A stretch of DNA of 55,448 nt from Salinicola rhizosphaerae. GTDB taxonomy: Bacteria; Pseudomonadota; Gammaproteobacteria; Pseudomonadales; Halomonadaceae. The DNA lies in assembly GCF_014652715.1 (NCBI RefSeq), contig NZ_BMZI01000002.1:373214-428661 (forward strand), given 5' to 3'. Each line of letters opens with the position of its first letter. The stretch's first letter is position 1. This document shows positions 33,770 through 42,857 of this stretch, in pieces. The notes beneath the pieces are model-generated. The model saw nothing but the letters and a program-made list of their open reading frames with translations. It was not told the DNA's origin and did not search any database. The position numbers were made by a program, and so were the translations under genes.

Positions 33770-33854
33770 CGTCTAACCTCATCGGGGTGGCAGGGAGTTG
33801 CCGCCAGTATAGCCGGCATCGCCGGACTCTCATCGACAACCGCAAGGAGGCAGC

Positions 33855-34676
33855 ATGACGATTGGCATTTGTACCTGGACGCTGGGGATCGACGAGCTCG
33901 ACCCGCTGATGGCGAAGATCGCCTCGCTTGAACTGGACGCTGTGCAGTACTGCGAGCCTGTCGATCGGCATAGCGCCGAGGCGGTCGCCGCCAGCGCAGC
34001 CAGTCACGGACTTTCGCTGATTGCCGTCGACCCTTTCGACCACGCGCCGCACGACAGTGAGGAGGCGACGGCCGAGAACGCGGTCGCGTTCTATCGCAAG
34101 GTCATCGATTTCGCGGCCGATCTCGGCGGCGTGCCGGCAACGATCCACGGCCTGACCGACTGGACCGGCAACTGCGATAGCCGCGAGGCTGCCTGGGAGA
34201 TGATCGTCGAGTGCGGCAAGCAGTTGGCGGCGCACGCCGAAGCTCGGGGTATCGAGCTGCTGATCGAACCTTGCAACCGCTATGAAATTCCGCTGCTTCA
34301 CACGGCAGCTGACGCCGAGCGCTGGATCGCCGATATCGGCAGCGATCGGGTTCGCCCGCTTCTCGACAGCTTCCATATGCATATCGAGGAGAAGGACCCC
34401 TACGCCACGCTCGAACGCTTCGCCGAGCGCAGCGCGATCTATCACATCTCGGACTCCAATCGGGGCGGCATCGGCGAGGGGCGTGTCGACTTCATCAATC
34501 AGCACGATGCGCTCAAGCGCGGGGGCTTCAGCGGGCCGGTCGCGGTCGAACTGGTGTTGCCGCACCTTGCGCCGACCGGGCTGCCACGCAACGCCGAAGA
34601 ACAGGCGATGCTCGACGACCAGATCCGTCACAGCGCCCGCGTCTGGCGCCTGCTCGACGAGCGCCGAATCGGTTGA
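33855..34676 (+). CDS. Sugar phosphate isomerase/epimerase-like TIM-barrel protein
   Basis: The 273-residue protein belongs to the xylose-isomerase-like TIM-barrel superfamily. The metal-site pattern is visible: IEPCNRYE, LLDSFHMHIEE, YHISDSNRGGIGEGRVDF and VAVELVLP, with Glu, Asp, His and Glu placed as in sugar epimerases such as D-tagatose/D-psicose 3-epimerases and hydroxypyruvate isomerases. AAGGAGG lies six bases from the ATG. The substrate cannot be told from context. It is a single gene, divergent from the lipoate ligase. Confidence 0.85.
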   Translation: MTIGICTWTLGIDELDPLMAKIASLELDAVQYCEPVDRHSAEAVAASAASHGLSLIAVDPFDHAPHDSEEATAENAVAFYRKVIDFAADLGGVPATIHGLTDWTGNCDSREAAWEMIVECGKQLAAHAEARGIELLIEPCNRYEIPLLHTAADAERWIADIGSDRVRPLLDSFHMHIEEKDPYATLERFAERSAIYHISDSNRGGIGEGRVDFINQHDALKRGGFSGPVAVELVLPHLAPTGLPRNAEEQAMLDDQIRHSARVWRLLDERRIG

Positions 34677-34763
34677 TGCCCTTCACCGCTTCCCATCGGA
34701 GGCGGTGAACGCTTCCACGCTCGATGGCCCGTCGGTGTTCCGTTGTCGCTGCCTGGCGCGGCA

Positions 34764-34994
34764 TTAACGCCAGGGCAGCTTGCCGGCCTCGACCAGCGCC
34801 TCCCGTCGCGTCACGCCGATATCGGCAAGCTGTTCGGCATTCAGCCGAGCCAGCTGGCGCCGGGTGCGTAGACGCTGCCACCAGCCGAGCCTCTGTGGCG
34901 GCGCGACGAGCATCGTCGAAGCCTGTCTTCGGCCGAAGGCGGGTGTCGAATCTGCCAGGCTGGGCGGGGTGGACGTGAGGTAGACGGTACTCAT
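34764..34994 (-). CDS. DUF1127 small protein
   Basis: The 76-residue protein has a disordered N-terminal half and a C-terminal DUF1127 (YjiS-like) segment: WWQRLRTRRQLARLNAEQL, then ADIGVTRREALVEAGK with a final LPWR. Members of this Arg-rich family are often stress or nutrient regulated and some bind RNA; no function is established here. AGGAGAG lies eight bases before the ATG. It is divergent from the MocR gene across a 217-bp gap with repeat operators. Confidence 0.85.
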   Translation of the reverse strand: MSTVYLTSTPPSLADSTPAFGRRQASTMLVAPPQRLGWWQRLRTRRQLARLNAEQLADIGVTRREALVEAGKLPWR

Positions 34995-35098
34995 GGCGGC
35001 ACTCTCCTGCGGTATCGGTCACTCGGGCTCTGGATGAGTGAGTCAGGCTACGCCGGAGCCGCATCGCCACACAGATTCAGAAAGCGTCGAATTCAGGA

Positions 35099-35151
35099 AT
35101 ACAGATGAGGGATAACAGCATCTGTATGGCGGATTCTGTCGACATCTGTAT
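35099..35151 (+). promoter_or_regulatory. Probable operator of the MocR-type regulator
   Basis: Three copies of one nonamer: ATACAGATG (35099-35107, inverted), CATCTGTAT (35119-35127) and CATCTGTAT (35143-35151). The two direct copies start 24 bp apart, and the outer sequence is also similar (GGCGGATTC and CGTGAATCC). MocR/GabR regulators characteristically bind direct repeats in the divergent promoter region, so this is likely the binding site for the product of the next gene. Confidence 0.6.
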
Positions 35152-35211
35152 CGTGAATCCGAAAACCATGGCATACACAATGGTGCGATCGCCCGCCCTG
35201 GAGAGCGCTTC

Positions 35212-36669
35212 ATGCACCGCTACGAGAAACTGGCCGATCATCTGCGCGAACGCATCCAGGCCGGGTACTACCGTCCGGAGGATCGTCTACCTTCGGTGCG
35301 CTCGCTGGCCAAGGCGCATGGCGTCAGTCTGTCCACGGTGCAGCAGGCGTATCACCAGCTCGAGGATGCCCAGCTGATCCTGGCGCGGCCCAAATCGGGC
35401 TACTTCGTCGCGCCAACTCGCGAGCGGCCGCGACCGCCGCCGGTCGGACGCACGGCCCAGCGTCCGGTGGAGGTCTCGCACTGGGATCAGGTTCGTGAGG
35501 GCACCTGCGTGCTGCCGGATACGCGGCTCTTCCATCTCGGCCGCGGCATGCCGGACATCGAGGCGCCGACGCTCAAGCCGCTGATGCGCGCGCTCTCCCG
35601 CGTCAGCCGTCGCCAGGATCTGATCGGACTCAACTACGACACGCTCTACGGGCGTCCCGAACTGCGCGAGGAGATCGCCAGGCTGTCGGCCGGCCATGGT
35701 TGTCGCCTGCATCCCAACGACATCGTGATCACGACCGGCTGTCACGAGGCGATCTCGATCGCCATGCGCGCGGTGTGCGAGCCCGGCGGCATCATCGCGG
35801 TCGACTCGCCGAGCTTCTATGGGGCGCTGCAGTCGATACGCGCCTATGGCATGAAGGCGATGGAGATCCCCACCGACCCGGAAACCGGCATCAGCCTGGA
35901 GGCGCTGGAACTGGCGCTGGAGCAGTGGCCGATCCGGGCCATTCAGATCACGGCGACCTGCAACAACCCGCTTGGCTATACGCTCTCGGTCGAGCGCAAG
36001 CGGGCGCTCTACGCGTTGGCCAGACGTTTCGATGTCGCGATCATCGAAGACGATGTCTACGGCGATCTTGCCTACGCCTTCCCGCGACCGGTGACGGTCA
36101 AGTCGTTCGACGAAGACGGTCGCGTGCTGCTATGCAGCTCGTTCTCCAAGACCCTGGCGCCGGGACTTCGGCTGGGCTGGATGGCGCCGGGCCGCTATCT
36201 CGAACGCGCGCTGCACATGAAGTACGTGGGCACGGGTTCGACCGCGACCCAGGGGCAGATGGCGGTGGCGGAGTTCATCCGCGAAGGACATTTCGAGCCA
36301 CATCTGCGGCGGATGCGGGCGCAATATCAGAGAAACCGTAACGCCATGCTCGACCTGATCGCCGAAGTGTTTCCCGGCTCGACGCGGGTCAGCTATCCGG
36401 AGGGCGGCTTTCTGCTGTGGCTCGAGTGCGACGCCGAGGTCGACACCGTCGCCCTCAACGGGGAATTGATGTCGGAAGGCATCCGTATTGCACCCGGCAT
36501 CATGTTCTCGGCGACCGGCAAATATCGCAACTGCCTGCGGATCAACTACACGGTGTTCGATGAACCGACTCGGCGAGCGATGAGGCGGGTCGGGGAGCGG
36601 GTTCACGAGCTATCCGGGCAGGTTTCCCGTGAAGCGAGCGCCGTCCGCGAGGCGGAATCGGCTCAATAA
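35212..36669 (+). CDS. MocR-type transcriptional regulator (GntR HTH + aminotransferase domain)
   Basis: Residues about 1-70 form a GntR winged helix (YEKLADHLRERIQAGYYRPE, LPSVRSLAKAHGVSLSTVQQ). Residues about 110-460 are a PLP class-I aminotransferase fold with the cofactor lysine in CSSFSKTLAPGLRLGWM and the YEDD-like IIEDDVYGDLAY. The 485-residue MocR architecture senses amino acids or B6 compounds. GGAGAG precedes the ATG. Adjacent divergent DUF1127 and the repeat operator suggest autoregulation and control of that gene; the ligand is unknown. Confidence 0.92.
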   Translation: MHRYEKLADHLRERIQAGYYRPEDRLPSVRSLAKAHGVSLSTVQQAYHQLEDAQLILARPKSGYFVAPTRERPRPPPVGRTAQRPVEVSHWDQVREGTCVLPDTRLFHLGRGMPDIEAPTLKPLMRALSRVSRRQDLIGLNYDTLYGRPELREEIARLSAGHGCRLHPNDIVITTGCHEAISIAMRAVCEPGGIIAVDSPSFYGALQSIRAYGMKAMEIPTDPETGISLEALELALEQWPIRAIQITATCNNPLGYTLSVERKRALYALARRFDVAIIEDDVYGDLAYAFPRPVTVKSFDEDGRVLLCSSFSKTLAPGLRLGWMAPGRYLERALHMKYVGTGSTATQGQMAVAEFIREGHFEPHLRRMRAQYQRNRNAMLDLIAEVFPGSTRVSYPEGGFLLWLECDAEVDTVALNGELMSEGIRIAPGIMFSATGKYRNCLRINYTVFDEPTRRAMRRVGERVHELSGQVSREASAVREAESAQ

Positions 36670-36678
36670 ATGAGCCGA
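36658..36678 (+). terminator. Hairpin over the MocR stop codon
   Basis: TCGGCTCA-ATAAA-TGAGCCGA is a perfect 8-bp stem whose loop contains the TAA stop. It overlaps a second possible stem (CCGAATG/CATTCGG, 36675-36695). No T-run, so termination is uncertain. It lies between convergent genes. Confidence 0.4.
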
Positions 36679-36739
36679 ATGGAGGCGTCATTCGGCGCAT
36701 CGTGCCTTTCTTCTCGATACAAGCAGATCGATACCCGTG

Positions 36740-38143
36740 CTATTTGCCGATACAGAAGCTGCCGAAGATCTCGCCGAGCAGGTCGTCGGCGGTGAATTCA
36801 CCGGTGATTTCGTTGAGCGCGTGCTGGGCGTCGCGCAGATCCTCGGCGAGCAGTTCGCCGGCGGCGGCGCCCTCGAGCTGGGCAACACCGCTTTCGAGCG
36901 CCATGGCGGCGCGATCGAGCGCGTCGAGATGACGGCGGCGAGCGGAGAAGTGGCCTTCGGTCGTTGCGTCGAAGCCCATCACGGCCTTCAGATGCGATTT
37001 CAGGTTATCCACACCGGCACCGGTCTCTGCCGAGATGCGGATGACGGGAGGGGTTGTGGATAGATCGAATGCGCTGCCTTCGCCGCTCTCGTCGATCTTG
37101 TTGCGTACCAGCGTCAGTCGTGCGGGATCGGGCAGGCGCTCGACGAATTCGGGCCAGATGAGGCGCGGATCGGTGGCGTCGGTCTCGCGCCCATCGACCA
37201 GCAGCAGAACGCGATCGGCTCGCTCGATCTCCGCCCAGGCGCGCTGAACGCCAATCTTCTCCACCGCATCGGGCGTATCACGCAGGCCGGCCGTGTCGAT
37301 GACGTGGAGCGGCATGCCGTCGATATGGATGTGCTCGCGCAGCACGTCGCGAGTGGTGCCCTCGATCTCGGTGACGATGGCGCTGTCGCGCTCGGTCAGC
37401 CGGTTGAGGAGACTCGACTTGCCAGCATTGGGGCGCCCGGCGATCACCACGCTCATGCCCTCGCGCATCAGCGCGCCCTGATTGGCGCTGGCGCGCACGC
37501 CCGCCAAGGTCTGGCGCAGCGTCTCGAGCTTGCCGGCGACCACCCCGTCGGCGAGAAAGTCGATCTCTTCCTCGGGGAAATCGATCGCCGCTTCGACGTA
37601 GAGTCTGAGCTCGATCAGCTCGCTGACCAGGCGAGAGACGCGCGTGGAGAACTCCCCCTGCAGCGAGCGCAGCGCGTTTTCCGCTGCCGCTCGGGAGCTG
37701 GCATCGATCAGGTCGGCAATCGCCTCGGCCTGGGCCAGGTCTAGCTTGTCATTGAGGAACGCGCGTTCGGAAAATTCACCGGGTCGGGCGAGTCGCGCGC
37801 CGAGCTGCACGCAGCGCTCCAGCAGCATGTCCATCAGCACCGGTCCGCCATGGCCCTGCAGTTCCAGCACGTCTTCACCGGTAAAGGAGTTCGGTCCCGG
37901 AAAATAGAGCGCGATGCCTTCGTCGATCACGTTCTGCGCGCCGCGAAACGGGCCGTAGTGAGCGTAGCGCGGCCTCGGCGTGTAGCCTAGCATGGCACTG
38001 GCCAGCTCACCCGCCGCGGGCCCGGAGACGCGCACGATGCCGACGCCGCCGCGTCCAGGAGGCGTCGCCAGCGCGGCGATGGTGTCCTGACGGTAGAGCG
38101 GCGTGCCTTGAGCCGAGGAGACTGGAGAGGACGGCGCGTGCAT
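36740..38143 (-). CDS. mnmE: tRNA modification GTPase MnmE
   Basis: MnmE works with MnmG on U34 of tRNAs. The N-terminal folate-binding domain begins [19 protein letters not shown]. The G domain has P-loop [24 protein letters not shown] and NKID, and the C-terminus ends FCIGK with the conserved cysteine. I take the ATG at 38143, because GGGAG lies six bases upstream; in-frame ATGs at 38155 and 38173 lack such a site. That gives 467 residues with a short Ser/Pro-rich N-terminal tail. It lies downstream of yidC, the usual order, but mnmG does not follow. A DnaA box is inside. Confidence 0.97.
   Translation of the reverse strand: MHAPSSPVSSAQGTPLYRQDTIAALATPPGRGGVGIVRVSGPAAGELASAMLGYTPRPRYAHYGPFRGAQNVIDEGIALYFPGPNSFTGEDVLELQGHGGPVLMDMLLERCVQLGARLARPGEFSERAFLNDKLDLAQAEAIADLIDASSRAAAENALRSLQGEFSTRVSRLVSELIELRLYVEAAIDFPEEEIDFLADGVVAGKLETLRQTLAGVRASANQGALMREGMSVVIAGRPNAGKSSLLNRLTERDSAIVTEIEGTTRDVLREHIHIDGMPLHVIDTAGLRDTPDAVEKIGVQRAWAEIERADRVLLLVDGRETDATDPRLIWPEFVERLPDPARLTLVRNKIDESGEGSAFDLSTTPPVIRISAETGAGVDNLKSHLKAVMGFDATTEGHFSARRRHLDALDRAAMALESGVAQLEGAAAGELLAEDLRDAQHALNEITGEFTADDLLGEIFGSFCIGK
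37005..37013 (+). promoter_or_regulatory. Perfect DnaA box inside mnmE
   Basis: TTATCCACA, exact consensus, in mnmE, about 3.8 kb from the rpmH-dnaA spacer. A one-mismatch box (TGTGGATAG) lies near 37055. Confidence 0.35.
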
Positions 38144-38242
38144 GGAATCTCCCATTGAGTCGCTGAATGACATCGGGTTTGGGCGTGTCGTTCAGGCGTC
38201 GATTGTCCGGTGACGGTGCGTGAAAGACCAGACCCTTGAACG

Positions 38243-38270
38243 CCAGACCCCCGCCGAGGCGGGGGTCTGG
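38243..38270 (-). terminator. Strong hairpin between yidC and mnmE
   Basis: A perfect 13-bp inverted repeat (CCAGACCCCCGCC / GGCGGGGGTCTGG) with a two-base centre lies 22 bases beyond the yidC stop on the minus strand. No T-run follows at once, so it may act as a partial terminator or an RNA-stability element. CCAGACCC recurs next to it (38228). Confidence 0.55.
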
Positions 38271-38292
38271 AGATTCTCTCAGGTGACGGCCG

Positions 38293-39981
38293 TCAGCCCT
38301 TGGCCTTGACCGCCTTGCTGCCGCCCGAGTCATCGTTGAGCACTTTCTTGGTGATGAACCACTGCTGCAGGATCGAGATCGAGTTGTTCACGATCCAGTA
38401 GATGACCAGACCGGCCGGGAACCACAGGAAGAAGAAGGTGAAGACGACGGGCAGCATCTTCATGATCTTCGCCTGCATCGGGTCCGGCGGGGTCGGGTTG
38501 AGGAACTGCTGCAGCAGCATGGTGCCGCCCATGATGATCGGCAGAATGAAGTACGGGTCTTTCGCCGACAGGTCCTGAATCCAGAGGATGAAGGGTGCGT
38601 GGCGCAGCTCCACCGACTCCATCAGCATCCAGTAGAGCGCGATGAACACCGGCATCTGGATCACCATCGGCAGGCAGCCCCCCAGAGGATTGATCTTCTC
38701 CTTCTGGTAGAACTTCATCATCTCCTGCGACATTCTCTGGCGGTCGTCGCCGTACTGCTCCTTGAGCCGCTTCATCTCCGGGCCCATCTTGCGCATGCGC
38801 GCCATGGACTTGTAGGCCTTGGCGGCGAGCGGGAAGAGCACGATCTTGACACAGACGGTCAGCAGGACGATGGACCAGCCCCAGTTGCCGACGATCTTGT
38901 GGATGTGCTCCAGCAGCCAGAACAGCGGGTTGGCGAGGAACCACAACCAGCCGAAGTCGACGGTCAGCTCCAGATTCGGCGCGACCGCTTCCAGGCGCGA
39001 CTGCACCTTCGGGCCGACGTAGAGCGTCGCGGCAAGCGTCGACTGCGCGCCCGGCTGCAGGGTCTGATTCGGACCAGCGAAGGCCGCCACGGTGCGGTCA
39101 CGGTTGTCGACGCTGCCGTAGTAGAGGTTCTGCTGATCGGCGTTGGGCACCCAGGCCGAGGTGAAGTAGTGCTGGATCATCGCGACCCAGCCGCCTTTGA
39201 CGTCACGGTTCTGGAAGTCGCCGTTACGAATATCGTCGAAGTCGACCTTGCTGTAGTGCTCGTCAGGCGAAGAGAAGGCCGCACCCAGGAAGGAGTGCAT
39301 GCCGACGCCGGAGCCGTTGGTCGGATCCGCGCTCTGATCACGGGCGAGTTGGCCGATGAAGCGTGCGGTTACCGGCTGCTGGCTTTCGTTGTCGAGCAGA
39401 TACTCGACCTTGACCGCATAGCTGTCGCGATCGATGACAAACCGCTTGACGACGTCGACACCGTTGACGCTGCCATGGAGATCGACGTTCAGCGAATCCT
39501 GGCCTTCGCTCAGCTGATAGCTGCGCTGATCGGCGCTGAAATTGATACGGCCGGAGTGGCCTTCGATCTGCAGGCCGGACTTAGCCACGTAGCTGCGCAC
39601 GTTGTTGTCGCTGAGCAGCACGAAGGGGGTGTCGGAATCGAGCGCCTGGTCGTGGCCGAACAGCGCCGCGTAGACGATGTCGCCGCCATTGGGGTTGATG
39701 CGCAGGTCGAGCACGTCGCTCTGAACCTGGATCAGATTGTTGCCCTTGGCCGGCTCGGAGCCCGCGGGCATGTCGTCTTCGATCGGTTTGGCATTGCCGT
39801 TGCCATCGGTCGGTGCCGAGAGCGCGCCGTTACCGCTGCTGTCACCGCTACCCGAAGAGGCGGCGACTTCCGGCGCCGGATTGTCCACCACATTCTGATG
39901 GTAGTCCTGATTCCACTGCATGATCAGCAGGTAGGCCAGCACGGCCAGCGGAATCACGAAAAGGAGTCGTTTCAAGTCCAT
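38293..39981 (-). CDS. yidC: Membrane protein insertase YidC
   Basis: YidC inserts and folds inner-membrane proteins alone or with SecYEG. Among its substrates is the ATP synthase c subunit, also encoded here. The 562-residue protein has an N-terminal membrane helix (LLFVIPLAVLAYLLIMQW), a large periplasmic domain (about 30-340) with an acidic, Ser/Gly-rich linker, and a C-terminal insertase core (NWGWSIVLLTVCVKIVLFPL; GGCLPMVIQMPVFIALYWML). It is in the usual place after rnpA, but yidD is absent between them. Confidence 0.97.
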   Translation of the reverse strand: MDLKRLLFVIPLAVLAYLLIMQWNQDYHQNVVDNPAPEVAASSGSGDSSGNGALSAPTDGNGNAKPIEDDMPAGSEPAKGNNLIQVQSDVLDLRINPNGGDIVYAALFGHDQALDSDTPFVLLSDNNVRSYVAKSGLQIEGHSGRINFSADQRSYQLSEGQDSLNVDLHGSVNGVDVVKRFVIDRDSYAVKVEYLLDNESQQPVTARFIGQLARDQSADPTNGSGVGMHSFLGAAFSSPDEHYSKVDFDDIRNGDFQNRDVKGGWVAMIQHYFTSAWVPNADQQNLYYGSVDNRDRTVAAFAGPNQTLQPGAQSTLAATLYVGPKVQSRLEAVAPNLELTVDFGWLWFLANPLFWLLEHIHKIVGNWGWSIVLLTVCVKIVLFPLAAKAYKSMARMRKMGPEMKRLKEQYGDDRQRMSQEMMKFYQKEKINPLGGCLPMVIQMPVFIALYWMLMESVELRHAPFILWIQDLSAKDPYFILPIIMGGTMLLQQFLNPTPPDPMQAKIMKMLPVVFTFFFLWFPAGLVIYWIVNNSISILQQWFITKKVLNDDSGGSKAVKAKG

Positions 39982-40087
39982 ACAGAGGTCTGCCCGTCAA
40001 GGGAGTGGGTCGGTGGGCGCCTTGGTATCGGCGATCGTCCGGCGACGATCAGCAAGACTCCCCGGCCGTAGGCGCGGTCGTGTCCGG

Positions 40088-40468
40088 TCAGGTCGATGTG
40101 TCGGGCCGAGCCTGTCGAGCGGACTTCTCGAGACGTCGCCACATGCCGTGGAGCTGACGGCTGACGCTGTCGTTGTCCTGCTCGTGAAGGCCTCGTCGCG
40201 CAAGCAGTACGATATCCACAGCCGGTAGACGGTGCTGCTGATGACGGATGGATTCGCGGACGAGGCGTTTGAGACGGTTGCGGTCGACGGCACGACGCAC
40301 GTTCTTCTTGCTGAAGATCAACCCGATCCGCGGATGGCCCAGTGCGTTGGGACGTGCCAACGCCAGCATTCCCTTACCGTGGACCTTGAGAGGAGCGTGG
40401 TCGAATACGTGCTTGTAGTCCCCGGCGGTCAGCAAACGGAGTTGCCGGGGGAAGCCATGATCGGACAC
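40088..40468 (-). CDS. rnpA: Ribonuclease P protein component
   Basis: RnpA is the protein subunit of RNase P, which matures tRNA 5' ends. The 126-residue basic protein has the RNR signature KKNVRRAVDRNRLKRLVRES and an N-terminal substrate-leader-binding face (RLLTAGDYKHVFDH). The start appears to be GTG at 40468, eleven bases after rpmH; the ribosome site is weak (CGGACAACGG), which may reflect coupling to rpmH. Confidence 0.94.
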   Translation of the reverse strand: MSDHGFPRQLRLLTAGDYKHVFDHAPLKVHGKGMLALARPNALGHPRIGLIFSKKNVRRAVDRNRLKRLVRESIRHQQHRLPAVDIVLLARRGLHEQDNDSVSRQLHGMWRRLEKSARQARPDTST

Positions 40469-40479
40469 CCGTTGTCCGA

Positions 40480-40614
40480 TCAGGCGCTGAGACGCTTGCG
40501 GCCCTTGGCACGACGACGGTTGATGACCTGACGGCCGTTCTTGGTGGCCATGCGAGCGCGGAAACCGTGGACGCGCTTGCGCTTCAGAACGCTGGGCTGA
40601 AAAGTACGTTTCAT
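40480..40614 (-). CDS. rpmH: 50S ribosomal protein L34
   Basis: The 44-residue basic peptide starts [20 protein letters not shown] and ends [11 protein letters not shown], an unmistakable L34. It is the first gene of the leftward rpmH-rnpA-yidC-mnmE series, the typical neighbour of dnaA. The leader contains a perfect palindrome (40645-40664). Confidence 0.98.
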   Translation of the reverse strand: MKRTFQPSVLKRKRVHGFRARMATKNGRQVINRRRAKGRKRLSA

Positions 40615-40644
40615 GACTGCTGCTTCCCGAGGTAGTTGAGTGGC

Positions 40645-40664
40645 TAAGCTGATGATTCAGCTTA
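40645..40664 (-). repeat. Palindrome in the rpmH leader
   Basis: TAAGCTGA-TGAT-TCAGCTTA has perfect 8-bp arms and a 4-base loop, 31-50 bases upstream of the rpmH start. On the minus strand it is preceded by TTTTTTA and overlaps a possible -10 (TATAAG). It could be an RNA stem in the leader or a protein-binding site. Confidence 0.45.
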
Positions 40665-40729
40665 TAAAAAAGGTTCGATACGGGACGTCGGACACGCGCG
40701 ACGGGTCCGGGTCACTCGGCTCAAGAGCG

Positions 40730-41215
40730 GGAATTCTAGTGAATACGGCGGTCAGGTGCAATTTTTCCGTGAATTATCCACACCCGGTTGTGAGCGAAAC
40801 GACGCACTGCCCAATGACAGAATTCGCGCTGCTAGGTTACTCGGAAAGGTTTTCAGGATATCGCGGCCGGCCGTGCCCGGTTGAAGTCTTGAGCGCGAGC
40901 ACGGGAGCTTGTCAATCGCACCATGTGGTTAAGGATGGGGATAGTTATTGTGAATAACTCTTATTATATAAATGATATCAACGGCCTACGATCTATCTTT
41001 GCTTGTGAGGAAAATGCGTATCCCTGGTGCAAAAGCTGCGGACTGTGCACCGATGAAGCGGCACGATGGTGCACACGACCGCCGGTTTTTCCGTCTTCTT
41101 CCGCAACTTGCCAACCGCTTGTCGGCTGTTTATCCACAGCTTTTAGCGTGCGAGACTCGGTGTGGATAACCCGGGAGTCGGACGCTACAATGTGCGGCCG
41201 TTTCTCATTCATCTC
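40730..41215. other. oriC: Best oriC candidate: rpmH-dnaA intergenic region
   Basis: The 621-bp gap has no convincing gene. Exact DnaA boxes lie at 40774-40782 (+), 41130-41138 (+) and 41161-41169 (-), with a relaxed one at 40949-40957 (TTATTCACA, -) and a one-mismatch site at 40924-40932. An A/T-rich stretch (about 40941-40990) could be the unwinding element. Gene direction switches here: rpmH-side genes run left and dnaA-side genes run right, as around pseudomonad origins. GC-skew was not computed. Confidence 0.7.
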
Positions 41216-41235
41216 TTGTTATCCGGTGAGGTCGT

Positions 41236-42729
41236 GTGTCCGTCGCGCTCTGGCAACAATGCCTCAATTCGCTGCAGGATGAGTTGAGTTCGCAGCAGTT
41301 CAATACCTGGATCCGCCCGCTGCAGGCGGAGGACAGTGACTCGGACGAACTCTGCCTGCTCGCCCCCAACCGCTTCGTGCGTGATTGGGTGAGCGACAAG
41401 TATCTCAAGCGCATCAATGAACTGTTGCGCGAAGTCGGTACCAGCAACAAGCCGCCCAAGGTTCGTCTGAGCGTCGGCAGCCGTCGCGCTGCGGCGGTCT
41501 CGCCGCGCGATCTGGGGGCTCCGGTATCGGCTCCTGGACGATCGGAACAGCGGCCCGCGGCGCCGAGCGTGCAGACGCCGCCGCGCAGCGAGGAAGCGGC
41601 AGACGCGCGCGAGGAGGATCGGAGCCGGGAAGGGGGGCGGGAAGAGAGTGGCCGGCGCGCCAGCGACCGCGGCGATCGCCAGGTACAGGTCGAGGGCAGT
41701 CTCAAGCACCAGAGTGGCCTCAATCCCAACTTCACCTTCGAGACGTTCGTCGAAGGTAAGTCGAACCAGTTGGCGCGTGCCGCATCGCGGCAGGTCTCGG
41801 AAAACCCCGGCGGTGCCTACAACCCGCTCTTTCTCTACGGCGGCGTCGGCCTGGGCAAGACCCACCTCATGCACGCGGTCGGCAATCATCTGGCCGGGCT
41901 ACGCGACAATGCCAAGGTCGTCTACCTTCACTCCGAGCGTTTCGTGGCCGACATGGTCAAGGCGCTTCAGCTTAACGCAATTAACGATTTCAAGCGCTTC
42001 TATCGCAGTGTCGATGCGCTGTTGATCGACGACATCCAGTTCTTTGCCGGCAAGGAGCGGTCGCAGGAGGAGTTCTTCCATACTTTCAACGCGCTGCTCG
42101 AGGGCGGTCAGCAGATGATTCTGACTTCCGATCGCTATCCGAAGGAGATCAGCGGCGTCGAGGAGCGTCTCAAGTCCCGCTTCGGCTGGGGGCTGACGGT
42201 GGCGATCGAGCCGCCGGAACTCGAGACACGCGTGGCGATCCTGATGAAGAAGGCCGATCAAGCCAAGGTCGACCTGCCCCACGATGCGGCGTTCTTCATC
42301 GCCCAGAAGATCCGTTCCAACGTCCGCGAGCTCGAAGGCGCCCTGAAGAAGGTGATCGCGGACTCCCACTTCATGGGCAAGCCGATCACGCAGGACTTCA
42401 TCCGCGAGTCGCTCAAGGATCTGCTGGCCCTGCAGGACAAGCAGGTCGGCATCGAGAACATTCAGCGCACGGTGGCCGAATACTACAAGATCAAGATGGC
42501 GGATCTGCTCTCCAAGCGTCGCTCGCGTTCCGTCGCCCGGCCACGCCAGGTCGCCATGGCGCTGGCCAAGGAGCTGACCAACCACAGCTTGCCCGAGATC
42601 GGCGATGCGTTCGGCGGGCGCGACCATACCACCGTCCTGCACGCCTGCCGCAAGGTGGTGGCGCTGCAGGAGGAGAGCGCGGATATCCGCGAAGATTACA
42701 AGAACCTGATGAGACTGCTGACCAGTTGA
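41236..42729 (+). CDS. dnaA: Chromosomal replication initiator DnaA
   Basis: DnaA binds its boxes at oriC and melts the origin. The 497-residue protein starts at GTG 41236 with GGTGAGG upstream. Domain I is N-terminal ([15 protein letters not shown]); domain II is a long charged linker (about 85-155). Domain III has Walker [16 protein letters not shown] and Walker [14 protein letters not shown], and domain IV has the box-binding [12 protein letters not shown]. It is followed by dnaN, recF and gyrB, the classic order. The upstream boxes could also mediate autoregulation. Confidence 0.98.
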   Translation: MSVALWQQCLNSLQDELSSQQFNTWIRPLQAEDSDSDELCLLAPNRFVRDWVSDKYLKRINELLREVGTSNKPPKVRLSVGSRRAAAVSPRDLGAPVSAPGRSEQRPAAPSVQTPPRSEEAADAREEDRSREGGREESGRRASDRGDRQVQVEGSLKHQSGLNPNFTFETFVEGKSNQLARAASRQVSENPGGAYNPLFLYGGVGLGKTHLMHAVGNHLAGLRDNAKVVYLHSERFVADMVKALQLNAINDFKRFYRSVDALLIDDIQFFAGKERSQEEFFHTFNALLEGGQQMILTSDRYPKEISGVEERLKSRFGWGLTVAIEPPELETRVAILMKKADQAKVDLPHDAAFFIAQKIRSNVRELEGALKKVIADSHFMGKPITQDFIRESLKDLLALQDKQVGIENIQRTVAEYYKIKMADLLSKRRSRSVARPRQVAMALAKELTNHSLPEIGDAFGGRDHTTVLHACRKVVALQEESADIREDYKNLMRLLTS

Positions 42730-42857
42730 GGCGTCGCCGTCTCGTCTCGCCGCCGACAGGGATTGCGAGCGGCGCCTGGCGAGGCAAGAATGGGACGGCG
42801 CTCAGGTTCTGCCGCAGACAGACTCGATCCAGCCATTGATTCGAATACGGAGCTCCA

